A DNA stretch of 64,000 nt from Trichodelitschia bisporula (lineage: Eukaryota > Ascomycota > Dothideomycetes > Phaeotrichales > Phaeotrichaceae), in the NCBI GenBank assembly GCA_010356995.1, contig ML996692.1, forward strand, positions 1,337,021 through 1,401,020, given 5' to 3'. Every line of letters begins with the position of its first letter. Positions within the stretch are counted from its first letter, which is position 1. The position numbers and the translations under genes are program-made. A model generated the notes under the pieces. The model was not told the origin of the DNA, searched no databases, and was given only the letters and a program-made list of their open reading frames with translations. Shown piece after piece: positions 45,377-55,881 of the stretch.

Positions 45377-46687
45377 TCATACCTCAACGAGCGGGTGTGC
45401 TTCGAACCACCGCAGCAGCGTCTGGTACATGACGAGCATGGTCCCAGACTGCACGCTCGTCCACACGGCGCGCGGCCCCACCCCGCGGAACCAGCCCGCC
45501 ATACCCTCGCTGCGGTAAATGATGCGCAGTCCTCTAATCACCGACGACGTGTCGAGCGTGGCGGCCGAATGCGCGCGAAGCGTGGTGGAGGGGGAGGAAG
45601 TGGAGATTGGTCGGCGCGCGGTTCTAGCCGTTGGATCTATGCCCGGTGTCTTGGTTGTATGCTTCGGGGTGGCGGTCGAGGGGGCAGGGGGGCGCACACC
45701 CTCCGGGTGTTGCGTCTGGATCCGGGTCTTGACTACGTCCAGCGGGCATGTGAGCACGCCCGCCATGCCGCCGGCCGTCGCCCCGGTGAGGATCTCCAGT
45801 GGGAGGCCAATATCGCGGTTGCCGACCCACATCTTCGCCAGCTTCTGCTCTTGCTCGTAGAAGGCGAACTGCAGCGCCGAAAACGGCAGGTCTCGGAAGA
45901 GCGTCGCCTTGTAGCCGTAGAAGAGAGCACCCCAGCCCTCGGTGCGCACGATGCTGCGCAGCGCATGCGCTGTGCTGCGGTAGTTGTACCCGCTGTTGAA
46001 GAACGGGTTGTTGTGCCGGCCCTGCAGCTGAAGGCGCGTCTTGAGCACCTCGGACGGGACATAGAGCGGCGACGCGGCGAAGTCGGCGATGAACCCTGGG
46101 GTTAGGGTTAGGGTTAAGGTCAGACACCACATGATGAAAAAGTACGCACCTCCCGCCAGATACGCAGCCCACGGCGTGACCCCCGCATCGAGCATTTTCC
46201 GCTTGCTCCACTCGTACGTCCCAAAAAAAATGACCGTCCCCGAAAACGACCCCAACAGCGCCGGCACCACGCCGCCGTACAGCCCCCGCCGCACGCCCTC
46301 TTGGCGCAGGATGGTGTAGTAGCTCGAGCCCATGGACGTATACTTAGGGGGCATGTGCGGGTCGCCCTGCTGGCGCGTCTTAACCGTGTCGAGCGAGTGC
46401 ATCAGCATGTCGCCCGTCGTTCCGCCGAAGCCGCCGGCGAGCATTGCCTTTTCCGTCAGCATTGCAGTTTCGCTCATACGGAGCCAGTTGTTTCTTACGT
46501 GCAAGTACGGCGGCCGCGCAGCCTCCGCATCGTCCTGCGCCATGTCTTCTGCCGGCCGTCTAGTATCCGGCCGTCCTGTATGCGTCGCGCTCGAGGTTGC
46601 CGGATTCTCGTGCGCATCATGCGGGCTTGCACCGGTTGCGAGGGGGGTGGGGCGCAGGTTGGAGGTGGCCGGCTCGGCCACGACCAT
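45377..46687 (-). CDS. Mitochondrial carrier (SLC25) protein, Mme1/YMR166C-like
   Basis: Six-helix carrier of the mitochondrial inner membrane; 418 residues from exons 46687-46150 and 46095-45377. The three repeats are visible by their PxD/ExxK signatures: HSLDTVKTRQQG, SPLYVPSEVLKTRLQLQG and CPLDVVKTRIQTQ. Other typical segments are YGGVVPALLGSFSGTVIFFG, LFYGYKATLFRDLPFSALQF and WFRGVGPRAVWTSVQSGTML. The closest group I recall is yeast YMR166C/Mme1, reported to export magnesium, but the substrate is not certain. The N-terminal 80 residues are hydrophilic and may be shorter in vivo (a later Met reads MAQDDAEAARPP). A Pro/Thr-rich loop near 335-380 is long for the family. The 54-nt intron is a multiple of three with no stop, so its retention would add 18 residues. 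Confidence 0.87.
   Translation of the reverse strand: MVVAEPATSNLRPTPLATGASPHDAHENPATSSATHTGRPDTRRPAEDMAQDDAEAARPPYLHVRNNWLRMSETAMLTEKAMLAGGFGGTTGDMLMHSLDTVKTRQQGDPHMPPKYTSMGSSYYTILRQEGVRRGLYGGVVPALLGSFSGTVIFFGTYEWSKRKMLDAGVTPWAAYLAGGAYFFIMWCLTLTLTLTPGFIADFAASPLYVPSEVLKTRLQLQGRHNNPFFNSGYNYRSTAHALRSIVRTEGWGALFYGYKATLFRDLPFSALQFAFYEQEQKLAKMWVGNRDIGLPLEILTGATAGGMAGVLTCPLDVVKTRIQTQHPEGVRPPAPSTATPKHTTKTPGIDPTARTARRPISTSSPSTTLRAHSAATLDTSSVIRGLRIIYRSEGMAGWFRGVGPRAVWTSVQSGTMLVMYQTLLRWFEAHPLVEV
46096..46149 (-). other. In-phase intron whose 3' half is a telomere-like repeat
   Basis: The 54-nt intron starts GTGCGT (46149-46144) and ends in CCCTAACCCTAACCCCAG. The CTAAC inside each hexamer equals the fungal branch consensus, and the last unit runs into the CAG acceptor. 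Removing it gives LAGGFIADFAASPLYVPSE, the expected carrier sequence; leaving it adds a LTLTLT-containing hydrophobic stretch. Confidence 0.8.
46099..46116 (+). repeat. Interstitial telomere-like array inside an intron
   Basis: GGGTTAGGGTTAGGGTTA on the plus strand, exactly three TTAGGG-type hexamers, located in the carrier gene intron. Confidence 0.85.
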
Positions 46688-48891
46688 TTAGCGCGCTGCG
46701 GTGGTGTGCAATGGGAGCTATGAGGGACGCATGCGAGATGGAGCGGGAGCAATGGGTTGGCGCGGTGTTGGACAGGTGGTGGTGGTGGTGATAGTAGTGC
46801 TGCTGTCTATGACGGCGTGAATGTTCGGAAAATTCGAGAGTTGATGCCTGCGGCTTGGCGGTGATGCCGCAAGTCCCCGCCGCCGGCCGAGCTCGCTGCC
46901 GACTTGCTTCACCGCAACGACGACCTGAAAGACCTTGAGATTGCCATTGAGTCGTCATGTACTTCATTGCTACTTACACTTTGCAACTCCTATGCAACAG
47001 GCTCACATCCTGCAGTAAACAAACAAACTGTCCCGTCCGCATTCGGACAGCTCCCCCAATGGTGCAAAGCGGCAGGCAGGCTAACCACCACAGCCCATCC
47101 ACCGAGCATATTCCCTTCTTGTCAAGCTCCTAGCTCAAGCTTCAGCAGCCAAAACGCGCCTCTCCCGACCTGCCTATCAAACTCCTCACCCTGCGCCCCG
47201 GTCCTCCTATCAACCACTCCGCAGCCGGCCCCTCACCCGCGCCCAAATGACATCCTCCGTCTTCGAACGCGCAAGCCCCCTCGTCGCCCTCCTCGCCTTG
47301 ACGCACTATGCCAACGCTGTTGAGTATGCCTGGGATAGCCGCAAGAAGCTGCCGCAGCTGGTGGATCAGACTAGTGCACGATTGCCCTCTCAGAGCTCCC
47401 TCGTACTGACAGGGCTAGTCTCGCACATTCAAATGGTCCCATTCCCATCCGAGGAAGCCGCTCCAGCATAGAACTCGGATAGACGCACACGCGGGACACG
47501 GTGTACGCCGCCGGGGTGCATCTCGGGCTGGCATGTGGGCTGGCAGAGGCGCGCGGGGGCGGGTGTAGACCACTCGTGATGAACGGGGTTCGGCAGCGAT
47601 TGTTACACCGCCGCCTCGGTCTAGACCCTCTTTCTTCAACTATTGAGAAGATAGGCCCCGGGTCAGCTGGTTTGCTTTTGTCCTCTATACTGTTGTAAGC
47701 TTCGGCTAAATGGCAGCCAGCGGCAACGTAAGGCTGTGTGGACCAGGGGTCTCCAACTGTAAGTATCAATGAACATCCTTCTGCTGAATTGACTTGCTGC
47801 TCTGCTAGCATGGTGCCATTTGTGATCCTTCATCGGCAGGGTCTCTTCTGCAGGATGTCGTCTCCGATTCCCGCATATGCTCCAGTTGCTTCGGAGCGAC
47901 GTCTATTGGACTTAAAGGGCCATTTTTTCAGACGCCGTCCATCCATCCAATCCCCTTTTCAGAACATAACTGGGTTAACCACCGCCCTCGCACTGATATT
48001 CGATCCATCAAAAGCATGCATATGTCAGGTCTTTGCCGTCAGACCCTCTTTCGGCAATTAAGCGAGTTGCAGCCCCGAAGCGACATCCGTTCTCCCCAAA
48101 TTGCGGGCCACTCAGATCGAATCTCTCAAAGCAAGAAACTTCTGGGCCGTTAATCCAGCAAATTCTGTATCGGGCAATTAAAAAGCCTGCCGCATCAACA
48201 TATCCCTGGTTCTCTTTCACGCGGCCTTGTTTGATTTCCCAATCACGCCACAAAGACCCATTCCGAGACAGCTAACAAAGCAGACAAAGAGCCGCCTTGT
48301 GCATCCCGAGACCCTCATTCGCCCTCCCGTAACAGTCTAGACCCTTTCCCATGACCGCATTTCCGGAAGCTTTCCAAATGGGAAAGTGGTCAAGTATGTC
48401 CCGGCATGAAGGGTGTGCGGCTTAGCATCTTCAGCCCGTAAGGAGGATGTCTTGCCTTTGGAGAGTGGGGACGGCTGTAGAGTCTGGATGGGATTCAAAC
48501 ATGCAGTTGGGTTCTGGGCTGGCCGCGCGATCAGCCTGAAGGGGGATGTGCTTCGAATGAAGGCGGCATGGCCACACAGCCAGCCGGTGGGACTGGCGTT
48601 GCCCATCAGAGCGCGACTGCGGTTACCACCGCGGGACACTCACGATGGGCTCCCATCGTCATGCTCCGGCGGCAGTGGAATGGGAGGGCCTCGCGATGCC
48701 GGTGGGAGAGACCGACTATGAAGGGGAGCTCATACTTGAGAGCACTTTGCATCTAACAGTCGGCCGAGTTCATCTACAGCCAAATCCTCCGACCATTTCC
48801 GCATCGCGGCGGCACGGTTACACCTATATCTCGTATGTGTTCCATTCGCTGCTTCCCAGATTTGATTCACATCAATCGCATTCGCCATCAG
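46688..48891. other. Intergenic region, 2.2 kb
   Basis: No confidently supported gene apart from the doubtful small frame at 47247-47471. It includes the carrier promoter (CA/GT-rich triplets near 46770-46800) and the 3' flank of the Zn-cluster gene. Confidence 0.45.
47247..47471 (+). CDS. Doubtful small open frame
   Basis: A 74-codon frame beginning MTSSVFERASPLVALLALTH, preceded by a CT/CA-rich leader that resembles fungal promoters. The N-terminal half has a plausible hydrophobic helix and the sequence AVEYAWDSRKKLPQL; the C-terminal half looks random. It could be the first exon of an eroded gene, a short membrane peptide or chance. Confidence 0.25.
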   Translation: MTSSVFERASPLVALLALTHYANAVEYAWDSRKKLPQLVDQTSARLPSQSSLVLTGLVSHIQMVPFPSEEAAPA

Positions 48892-50779
48892 CTACACCGA
48901 CAACCACGACTCCATCGGCGTTGAGTCCACATCCGCAACAATCGACTCACCAGCACGCGGGAGGAAATCAGCCGGCGTCACAGCAAACTTGCCATAAAAG
49001 GGGAGACTGAAGACCAAGTCCTCCCCCGCCCCCGTATCCCCCATCTCCACCAACCCCTTCGAAACCCGCCACCCTTCCGTCCACCCCTTCTCCTCATATG
49101 CCCGCACCGTCCCATCCAGCAGCCCCCAGTCCCCGCCCTCCACCGCCGCATACTCAAACCCCCCATATCCCTGCAGCGCTAGACACAGCACCACCGCCGC
49201 ACTGAGCCCCGTCTCGCTGAACCCGCCGCGGAACCCCGGATCCAGGGGCGAGAAATCGAGCCGCTTGGCGATGAGCAGGATCTTGCGCGCCGGGACGATG
49301 CAGCGGGCCAGCGCGTGGCCCCGTGGCGCGTGCCCCGAGGCTCGCGGCCGCAGCATCGACGGCATGTGCAGCGAGAGGTCGACCTGGTAGAAGCCCATGT
49401 GGACGAGCAAATTTCCGACCCGGCGGCGATTCTCCATCGCTGTCTCCGGGCCCTGTCCCCAAAATGACGCCGGCATGGATGAGGCGAGCTGCGTCATCTT
49501 GTTGCTCAGCGACTGCAGCTCCGACGTCCTGGTCTGCAAATAGTCAATCACCTTCCCCGCCAGCTGGCACAAGCGGAGGATGAAATCGAACACCAGCGGC
49601 GGGCCCTGGATCTGCTTGAAGTCGAGGTTGCAGTGAGCGTCGGCGATGGTGTACGGCGTGTTGAGTATCATGTTGCCGAAGCGGTCTATGGTGTACAGCT
49701 GCCACCAGAGCATGTCGGAGTGCGGGGAGTGGCGGGTGCGGTGCAGGCTGATCATTTGTGCGGCGATGGCGCGCCGCCAGATGTGTGAGCTGCGCACGAT
49801 GTTTCCGGTTTTGGTGTACAGGGTGCATTGTTTGACGGCGCATTGGATCCCGTCGAGCGAGTTCAGGTACTCGTCGTCGGCGATTATGTACCGGTCCACG
49901 ACCCCGAGGAGTCGGAGAAGGCTGGCGTCGTCGGCTGTGGCGGCGATGGCGAGAGCGACTTGCGCTACGTCGTGCGGCGAGCTGTGCGAGAAGGCCTTCT
50001 GGGAAAAGGTCTCGAGTGACTCGGTCTGCACTCCGTGGAGCCAAGGCGAGGTAGACCAGGTGTGGTTGCTGCGCTGCAGCGCTGCCTTCAGTTCGTCCCC
50101 ACGCGGTAGGGCGGCCGTCAGCACCTGGTACACCTTGATGTCCTTGACTTCATGGTCGAACATAGACGTGATCTCTAGGATAGACTCGGAGTAGTCATCC
50201 GGTGACGGGTCTCTTGCCACACGTTGCAACGGCAAACGTTGTGCCGGCAGCGGGAGCGCCCCCCTGACCTGCTCACGTCGAAACTCCTCGAGCTCTTTGC
50301 GGTTCTCCTTGACCTCCCTCAGCAGCTCATCCAGTGAGTTTCGACCCTAGCGATGCGCTCTCGCAGGTTTCGCCCCGACCGGAGGACTTCGGCTGGTGGG
50401 GCTTCGACGCGCTGGCTGATGCATTTCTCGCCGCGAGCAAAGCATTCGGCACATGGCTCGCTTCGGCCGGATGTGTATTCGCATTTGATTTTGCGGCGGT
50501 GACCCTGATCTTGTCAGCGTACGACGACTGTGAACCTGGAGTGATGAAGAACTCACATCCAGTGCAGCTGTAGGTCTCCTTGCGGCGGACGACTCGCTTG
50601 GAGACGGTGCCTTCGCGCGATGAGGATAGTGCTTGTCCCTCTGGGTTAGAGTTGAAATTGAGGTTGAGGTTGTACCGAGATTCACATGTGCTGATGTGCG
50701 GATGTGCGGATGTGCGGATGTGCGGAGATGGATCGTCCCGTGTTTGAGATTGATGGAGGCAGGAAAGCGAAACGGCCAT
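48892..50779 (-). CDS. Zn2Cys6-type transcription regulator with a disturbed DNA-binding exon
   Basis: The main frame (to about 50341) carries a fungal regulator middle region: SPWLHGVQTESLETFSQKAF, RRAIAAQMISLHRTRHSPHS and MLWWQLYTIDRFGNMILNTP match the fungal_trans-type helical domain. Upstream, a coiled coil (LDELLREVKENRKELEEF) is in the same frame. Exon 1 (50779-50557) ends RRKETYSCTG, and exon 2 (from 50504) encodes HRRKIKCEYTSGRSEPCAEC then FARGEKC, an obvious Zn2Cys6 cluster. The consensus splice (GTGAGT...GATCAG) puts exon 2 one base out of that frame, and a second one-base shift near 50341-50346 is needed to reach the main frame. As given, the gene is interrupted by a TAG at 50349-50347. 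Both shifts fall in short homopolymers, so sequence error is a serious alternative to a broken gene. Confidence 0.68.
50693..50724. repeat. 8-bp tandem repeat in exon 1 of the Zn-cluster gene
   Basis: Four exact copies of GATGTGCG (50693-50700, 50701-50708, 50709-50716, 50717-50724) fall between the proposed start codon and the Zn-cluster. As eight is not a multiple of three, gain or loss of one copy would change the frame. Confidence 0.85.
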
Positions 50780-51312
50780 GCTAATGGGATGCTTTTAGAC
50801 CTAACTTTGATATTACGTGTCCCGGCGTGATCCCCGGGGAAATGGCTGCGAACTGTGGACGCCTCCAGATCCTTTTAAGGAGGATGCATCCCATGGACGG
50901 GAGCCTGTCGATTGAAGGAACAAATTCTCTATCACGTACTGGCGGCAAGATCTTCGGGCAGATCGTCTGGAGAATATCATTGCGCCACAAGGCTAGGTGA
51001 AAGAGCAAGCCGTGGCCATTCCCGGCCCATGGGTTAGGGTTAGGGCTCGGATATGGAGCGGATATAAAGCCCCGCCGAATGCTTTCAGCTGAGTGTGGGG
51101 GAATTTGTCGGGGACGAGCACTAGGTAAAGAAGGGCTAGAAACAGGCCTTGCGCTCGGATCACACGTTCTCAATGAGGATGGTGATGCCTTGCTTGACAG
51201 TTGCCGACAGCACGCAGTAGAAGCCGGATGCCTGTACGTGGAATGAGCGCTCGTGTATAAAGGCCGGGTTCAAGAAAATGCACATTGAAAGATGCTCGAT
51301 TACTCCATGCCG
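50780..51312. other. Intergenic region with telomere-like repeat
   Basis: About 530 bp upstream of the Zn-cluster gene and downstream of the Pep7-like gene. Contains GGGTTAGGGTTAGGG at 51031-51045. No gene is seen. Confidence 0.5.
51031..51045 (+). repeat. Interstitial telomere-like array (two and a half units)
   Basis: GGGTTAGGGTTAGGG lies 252 bp upstream of the proposed Zn-cluster gene start. Confidence 0.8.
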
Positions 51313-53180
51313 CTATGCGCCCCCTGGCCCCCCTATTGCCCCATAAACGCCAGCAAAATCCAACCGTGACAGCTGCCCATTCAGCCGGTCAATCTCCGCC
51401 GCCAGGTCTTCCACGTTCTGCCCCAGGCTGGCCGCCTCGTCGAAGCGACGCTTCTTCTTCGCGTCTGCTAGCATTTCACCGACGATGAAGCGCTGTTCCT
51501 CGAGCACCACGAGCCGCTCGCGCAGCTCCCTCTCTTCCGCCTCCATGCTTTCGAGCGCGCTGCTGGCCTGGCTGCCGGTGTCGAGGTCGTTCAGCCTTAT
51601 GGACGCGAGCGCCGGCTTTCCCGCCCCGTGGGGCGACGCGTGCTTGAGTATCCGCGGAAGCGCCTTGAGCGGCAGCATGTGCAGATGTAGGAAACTTGTG
51701 GCCTGCTGGTAGACGGCTTTTTGCAGGCGCGCCTGTGTCGGCGATGACGTCGGCAGGTCACGGATGCGGCGGGCAGCGCCCTCGTACTGCACAAAGGCAT
51801 CCGTCAGGCGCTTGCGCACCTTCTGTGCATCGGCAATGTCCGCCTGCGACGGTGGTTTCTCCGCGTCCTGCAACGAGGAAAGCAACCGCTGGAATCGCGG
51901 CAGCAGCAGTCGGATACCGCGTTCAAACTGTGCGAGATTGTCGTACGACCGCTGATCGGGCGGCTTGTGCTCGAGCGCCTTTGCGAAGTCGGCTTTACTG
52001 AAAAGTGTGTGACGGCAGTCTTTGCACATGCGGACGTCCACTGTGCCGCCGGGGATGTTGAGCCCGACAAGCTGCGAGCACTCAGTTCGCGGGTCGCCGC
52101 ATACGACGCGCCCACACAGGCGGCAATGGTGCCGTCGGAACGAGTACGCGAACTCCTGTTGGCAGAACCGGCATTTGGGCACGCTGGCGTCGTCCTCCCA
52201 GGTGATGACTGATTGTTCGATTACCCGCTGCTTCCCACCGGCCGCAAGTAGCTGGGTGAGCTTTGTGAGGCGCTTCTCTAGCCGTGCAACTTCGAGATAG
52301 TTCTTGTCGACGATGCGGCGGCGCGCGGCTACAAAGTCGGCGGTGTGGTTGCGCTCGAGGCCTGTCCATTAGCCGTCAGTAGCCGCCGGTATCACCAATA
52401 ACGTTAACTCACCTCGATGGTCATTGTAGCCCTCTCGCGACGTGTAGCAGGACTCGCACACTCGGCTCCAAGTGCCACGGACCGGGTCATGGCGTGCGGC
52501 GCGGGATAGCTTCATCTCGCATTGTGTGTGCTCGTCGCAGAAGAGCCGTCCGCAGCAGCGGCAGTTCGTCGCGGCGGGGCGTCCGCAGCCGACCGTACAC
52601 GCGCTATCGTAGCCCGGGCGCTGCCAGTGCGACCGCGTCACAAATTCCTCGGGTTCGGCGGCCGCTGCCTGCTGCGGCGGGGCATCGTCGAGATCGAGCT
52701 TGAACTTCTGATTCAGCACGGCGAGCGGCTGGAACTTCTTGGCCTTGCCCATCTGGGCCTTGAACCACGTCTTAACCTCGTCCTGCTCTATTTCCTCGAG
52801 GTTGGCATGCGCATCGTCGATGTGTCTGTGGGGGGTCAGTGGGCGAGTGGCGGCGGGGAGGAGCGTACCGGTTGAGCTGCAAGAGCGTCATCTGGACGGG
52901 TCAGCGGTCAACGGTCAGAGTGAGGATCCTTCAGTGAGCTCACCATCTCCTCGTTGCATATTGGACACACGAGCCGCTCGCTCGCCGTGGCCGCGGCGCC
53001 ATCGGACACCTTCGAAGCGAGGTCCTGGGACAGCTGCGAGGACAGTGACAGGGACGACTCGGAGGGTGATAGTAAGCTGGCATTGCGTGTGTGCTTTGGA
53101 GCAGGTGGAGCAGAGGCGGGAGGTGTAGGCGGAGCCGCACTGCCCAAAACGCGCCCGCGGCGTGGGGGCCTGCCCGTCAT
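51313..53180 (-). CDS. FYVE-finger endosomal protein, Pep7/Vac1 (rabenosyn-like)
   Basis: Endosomal tether linking PI3P and Rab5 to the SNARE machinery in vacuolar sorting. Four exons (53180-52944, 52891-52869, 52825-52413, 52361-51313; introns 52, 43 and 51 nt) give 573 residues. An N-terminal C2H2 finger is split by introns: CPICNEEM, then MTLLQLNRHIDDAH (Cys 72 and 75, His 88 and 93). A second Cys-rich cluster (CGRPAATNCRCCGRLFC) corresponds to the first, degenerate FYVE-like finger. The canonical FYVE domain starts near 285 (CRFCQQEFAYSFRRHHCRLC) with the PI3P-binding RRHHCR motif and ends RMCKDCRHTLF. The C-terminus is coiled coil, with a final helix ASLGQNVEDLAAEIDRLNGQ resembling the Rab-binding segment of rabenosyn-5/Vac1. 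The 23-nt exon 2 is unusually small, but both junctions preserve the conserved LLQLNRHID. Confidence 0.92.
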
Positions 53181-53372
53181 GATGGTGATGTTGTGAGGTT
53201 GTGCCAAGGTGGTGCGGGGATCAGCGGTTACGATCAGCACTGAACTGTAACATCCAACATCGACCGTGCCATCAGATCACCAGGCGCTTTGTCATTCTGT
53301 CTTTCAGGCATTCATTCAATGGATATTCAAACTCAAGACGCTAACAATCTCATCTAGCCATCAGACAACATC

Positions 53373-54255
53373 TCAGCTCTCCATGTCAAACAAGATAAAC
53401 TCGGCCGCCCTCCCCCCGACGCTCTCAATCGCCACCGACTCGCTCGTCTCGATGAACGCCCCATCTCCCTCGCCCAGTACTGTGCCTCCAATGCGCAGTT
53501 GCGCACCGTCGGCAGGCTGTGTCCGGTCGCTCATCACAACTTGCACATAAACTTTGCGCGGGCCCGGTACCACCAGCTCATGCGTGACACTCTTTCCCGG
53601 CGAGAGAATGCTCGCAAGCATCGTGACGTCGGCGTGTGCGGGAATGGCGTTCCCGGTGGCCCGGTCGACCGAGTCCACGATGCGCACCAGCTTGTTCTCC
53701 TTCGAGGCGTCATCGAACTTGCGCGTGGCGTACGAGGGCTTCAGCCCGCGAACGTTGGGCTTCGCCCAGATTTGGAGGAGATGCGCATCCTGCTGGTCAG
53801 CTGCATTCTACATAGCTCCCGAAAAAACGTACTACTTCGTTGTTGCGGTTGTACTCGCTGTGACGGATGCCCGTCCCGGCGCTCGTAAACTGCACCTCGC
53901 CGCGATGCACCGTCTCCACGTTGCCCATGCTGTCGCGGTGCTCGAGTTCGCCGCTAACCATGTAGGTCCAAATCAGGAACTCGGCGTGAGGGTGCTTGCC
54001 GAAGCCAGTGCCGCGCTCGACTCGGTCCTCGTTGATGACGCGCAGCGGGCCGAAGGACTCGAACTTGGGTTCGTAGTAGTTGGCGAAGCTGAAACTATGG
54101 AAGGTGTGCAGCCAGCCGTGGTCGGCGTGGCCGCGAGCGTCCCACGGACGCTTGGTGATGGTTGTCATTGCAGAGGTTGAAGCGAAGCGGATGGATCTAG
54201 GGATGGAGGAAGCAATGGGAGTCGAGCGTAAGGTCAAGAGGCGAGAGCGGATCAT
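53373..54255 (-). CDS. Pirin-family cupin protein
   Basis: Bicupin of the pirin family, some of which are iron-binding nuclear cofactors or quercetin dioxygenases. Exons 54255-53833 and 53792-53373 (40-nt intron, GTACGT...GACCAG) give 280 residues. The N-terminal cupin shows the pirin signature: HTFHSFSFANYYEPKFESFG, RVINEDRV, GTGFGKHPHAEFLIWTYMVS and GEVQFTSAGTGIRHSEYN. These supply the three His and one Glu of the metal site. Exon 2 starts QDAHLLQIWAKPNVRGLKP, the inter-domain motif, and the C-terminal domain ends VGGRAAEFILFDMES. The first 29 residues are basic and Ser-rich (MIRSRLLTLRSTPIASSIPR) and could be a mitochondrial presequence; a second Met (MTTITKRPWD) would give a cytosolic/nuclear form. 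Confidence 0.92.
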
Positions 54256-54538
54256 GGAATTGGAGGCGGAATGAGCATCTCCTTTGCTAGAGGGTTGTCT
54301 TTATACTTGGGGCCACAGACGGAAAGGAAGCCGCGAGATGCCATTATGTCAGGAGTTGGTGATGCTTTGGCGAAGTGACCAACCAGTGCCACCAAAGCGC
54401 TGACGCACTGCTTGGAAATCCGTATATGCCAAGCCACCGGCATGCGCCACACTTTCGTCCGGTCTGGTATTGCTGGGGACATGCTGCGAATGCATCACCA
54501 ATCTTCTGACTAAGCTACGTTCTACAACATCCTGAGTC

Positions 54539-55226
54539 CTACTTCCACTGGGCCTCCTTGAGCTTCTGAAACTCCTTGAGCACTCCGACACGCCGCTCCA
54601 GCGCCGACAGCCATTTCTCCAGCTCGGCCTGTACCACGGCCTGGTCGTCACCAAGCTTCACGTAGAAGTCCTTGCGGTACGGCGTTGCGCCCATGGCCAT
54701 GTTGAAGATGGGTTTGATGACGAAGCTGTGGTGCGGCTTGAGCGTCTCACCGTAGGCCGCGCGGAATGATTCCGACAGCTCCTGCGAGGGGTTGCCGACG
54801 TTGGCACGCAGCGCCTGCGCTGTGAAGTCGAGTCCGCGTACAAGCCAAAGCAGACCCTCCGTCGCAGTGTGTTTGCCCGACTTGAGCTCGTTTAGAACGA
54901 GGGCTTGGAGCGTGCCCGACTGGCCGGGGGCCGCGAGCTGCTGGTCGCGCACTTTCTACGGGAATCAGCGTCGTCCAAGTACATATAGACGCTCACACCT
55001 TGACGTTGCCCAGGATGTCGCTCTTCACGGGTGTGAAGGCCTTGGAGCCGAGTACGTCTGTTCGTTCAGCTTTCGCTCAGCGGCGAACAGCGTACTCACC
55101 AAACAGTCCCGTGAGGCTTTCCGACGCCTCGAGGAACTCAGTGGTGGAGATGGCATTGTCGCTGGCCGCGTCTAGAGGTACGTCGACAAAGCTGCGCTTG
55201 AGCGTCTCGAAGAAGGAGCCAGTCAT
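54539..55226 (-). CDS. Glycolipid transfer protein (GLTP / HET-C2 family)
   Basis: Cytosolic all-helical carrier that moves glycosphingolipids between membranes. Three exons (55226-55100, 55057-54999, 54955-54539; introns 42 and 43 nt) give 200 residues, the usual single-domain size. Splicing yields MTGSFFETLKRSF, then ESLTGLFDVLGSKAFTPVKS, DILGNVKKVRDQQ (containing the sugar-binding D and N of helix 2), EGLLWLVRGLDF with the Trp that stacks on the sugar, and HHSFVIKPIFNMAMGATPYR with the conserved His. The C-terminal helix ends EFQKLKEAQWK. In Podospora the het-c member of this family also controls vegetative incompatibility; nothing in the sequence shows whether this copy does. Confidence 0.93.
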
Positions 55227-55881
55227 GGTTGCTGTGGAAGGTGAAGTGGAGCGGTGGGATATGGGGGTCTGCCCTGAGATTGCGGGGAAGAGAAGTAGGG
55301 GGGCACAAGCGCCAAGAGGAGCATCACTAGCGTCACTGGAACAGAAGTCATCGGCAATGTGTCAGAGAGCAGACACGATCGCGTTCAGGCACGGATGAAC
55401 GGGATAGTTCGATGTTGAGCAGCCTTGAGCGGTGCATTTGGCACTCTTGTAGTGCGGCAGGAGAGTCTTTCTGTTGAGTTGCTTGCTCCTATTGAGGTAG
55501 CAAACAGAAAACCCAAACGTTTGGAGGGAAGCTCCACAGTTTGAAAGCTGCTTCCCGATGAGAAGGCGGTCCCTTCACCGCTAGAACGCTCATGCATCGT
55601 AGAATGGGACTCCTTCAACGTGAAGGAAGCCTGCTGAACTGTCAGGAGAAAGCTACATTACCGCGGCCCTAAATCCACTGCGCCGGAGATGGGTAACAGC
55701 GAACCTGGGTTGTATCCTGAGAAAGGGCACAGCTTCGCCCATACCGGTACCGCCGCAGTCTGCCTTCCGACGTTCATCATCTCCTAGTTTAGCTTCGTTC
55801 CTCTCACCAACCCCCACACGTTCACGATCTACTGCCTTCCGTCTCCAAACCACCATTTGTATCCCGAGCATTCTGCGTCCC
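55227..55881. other. Intergenic region
   Basis: About 650 bp upstream of the GLTP start and downstream of the imp2 stop. No supported gene. Confidence 0.5.
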
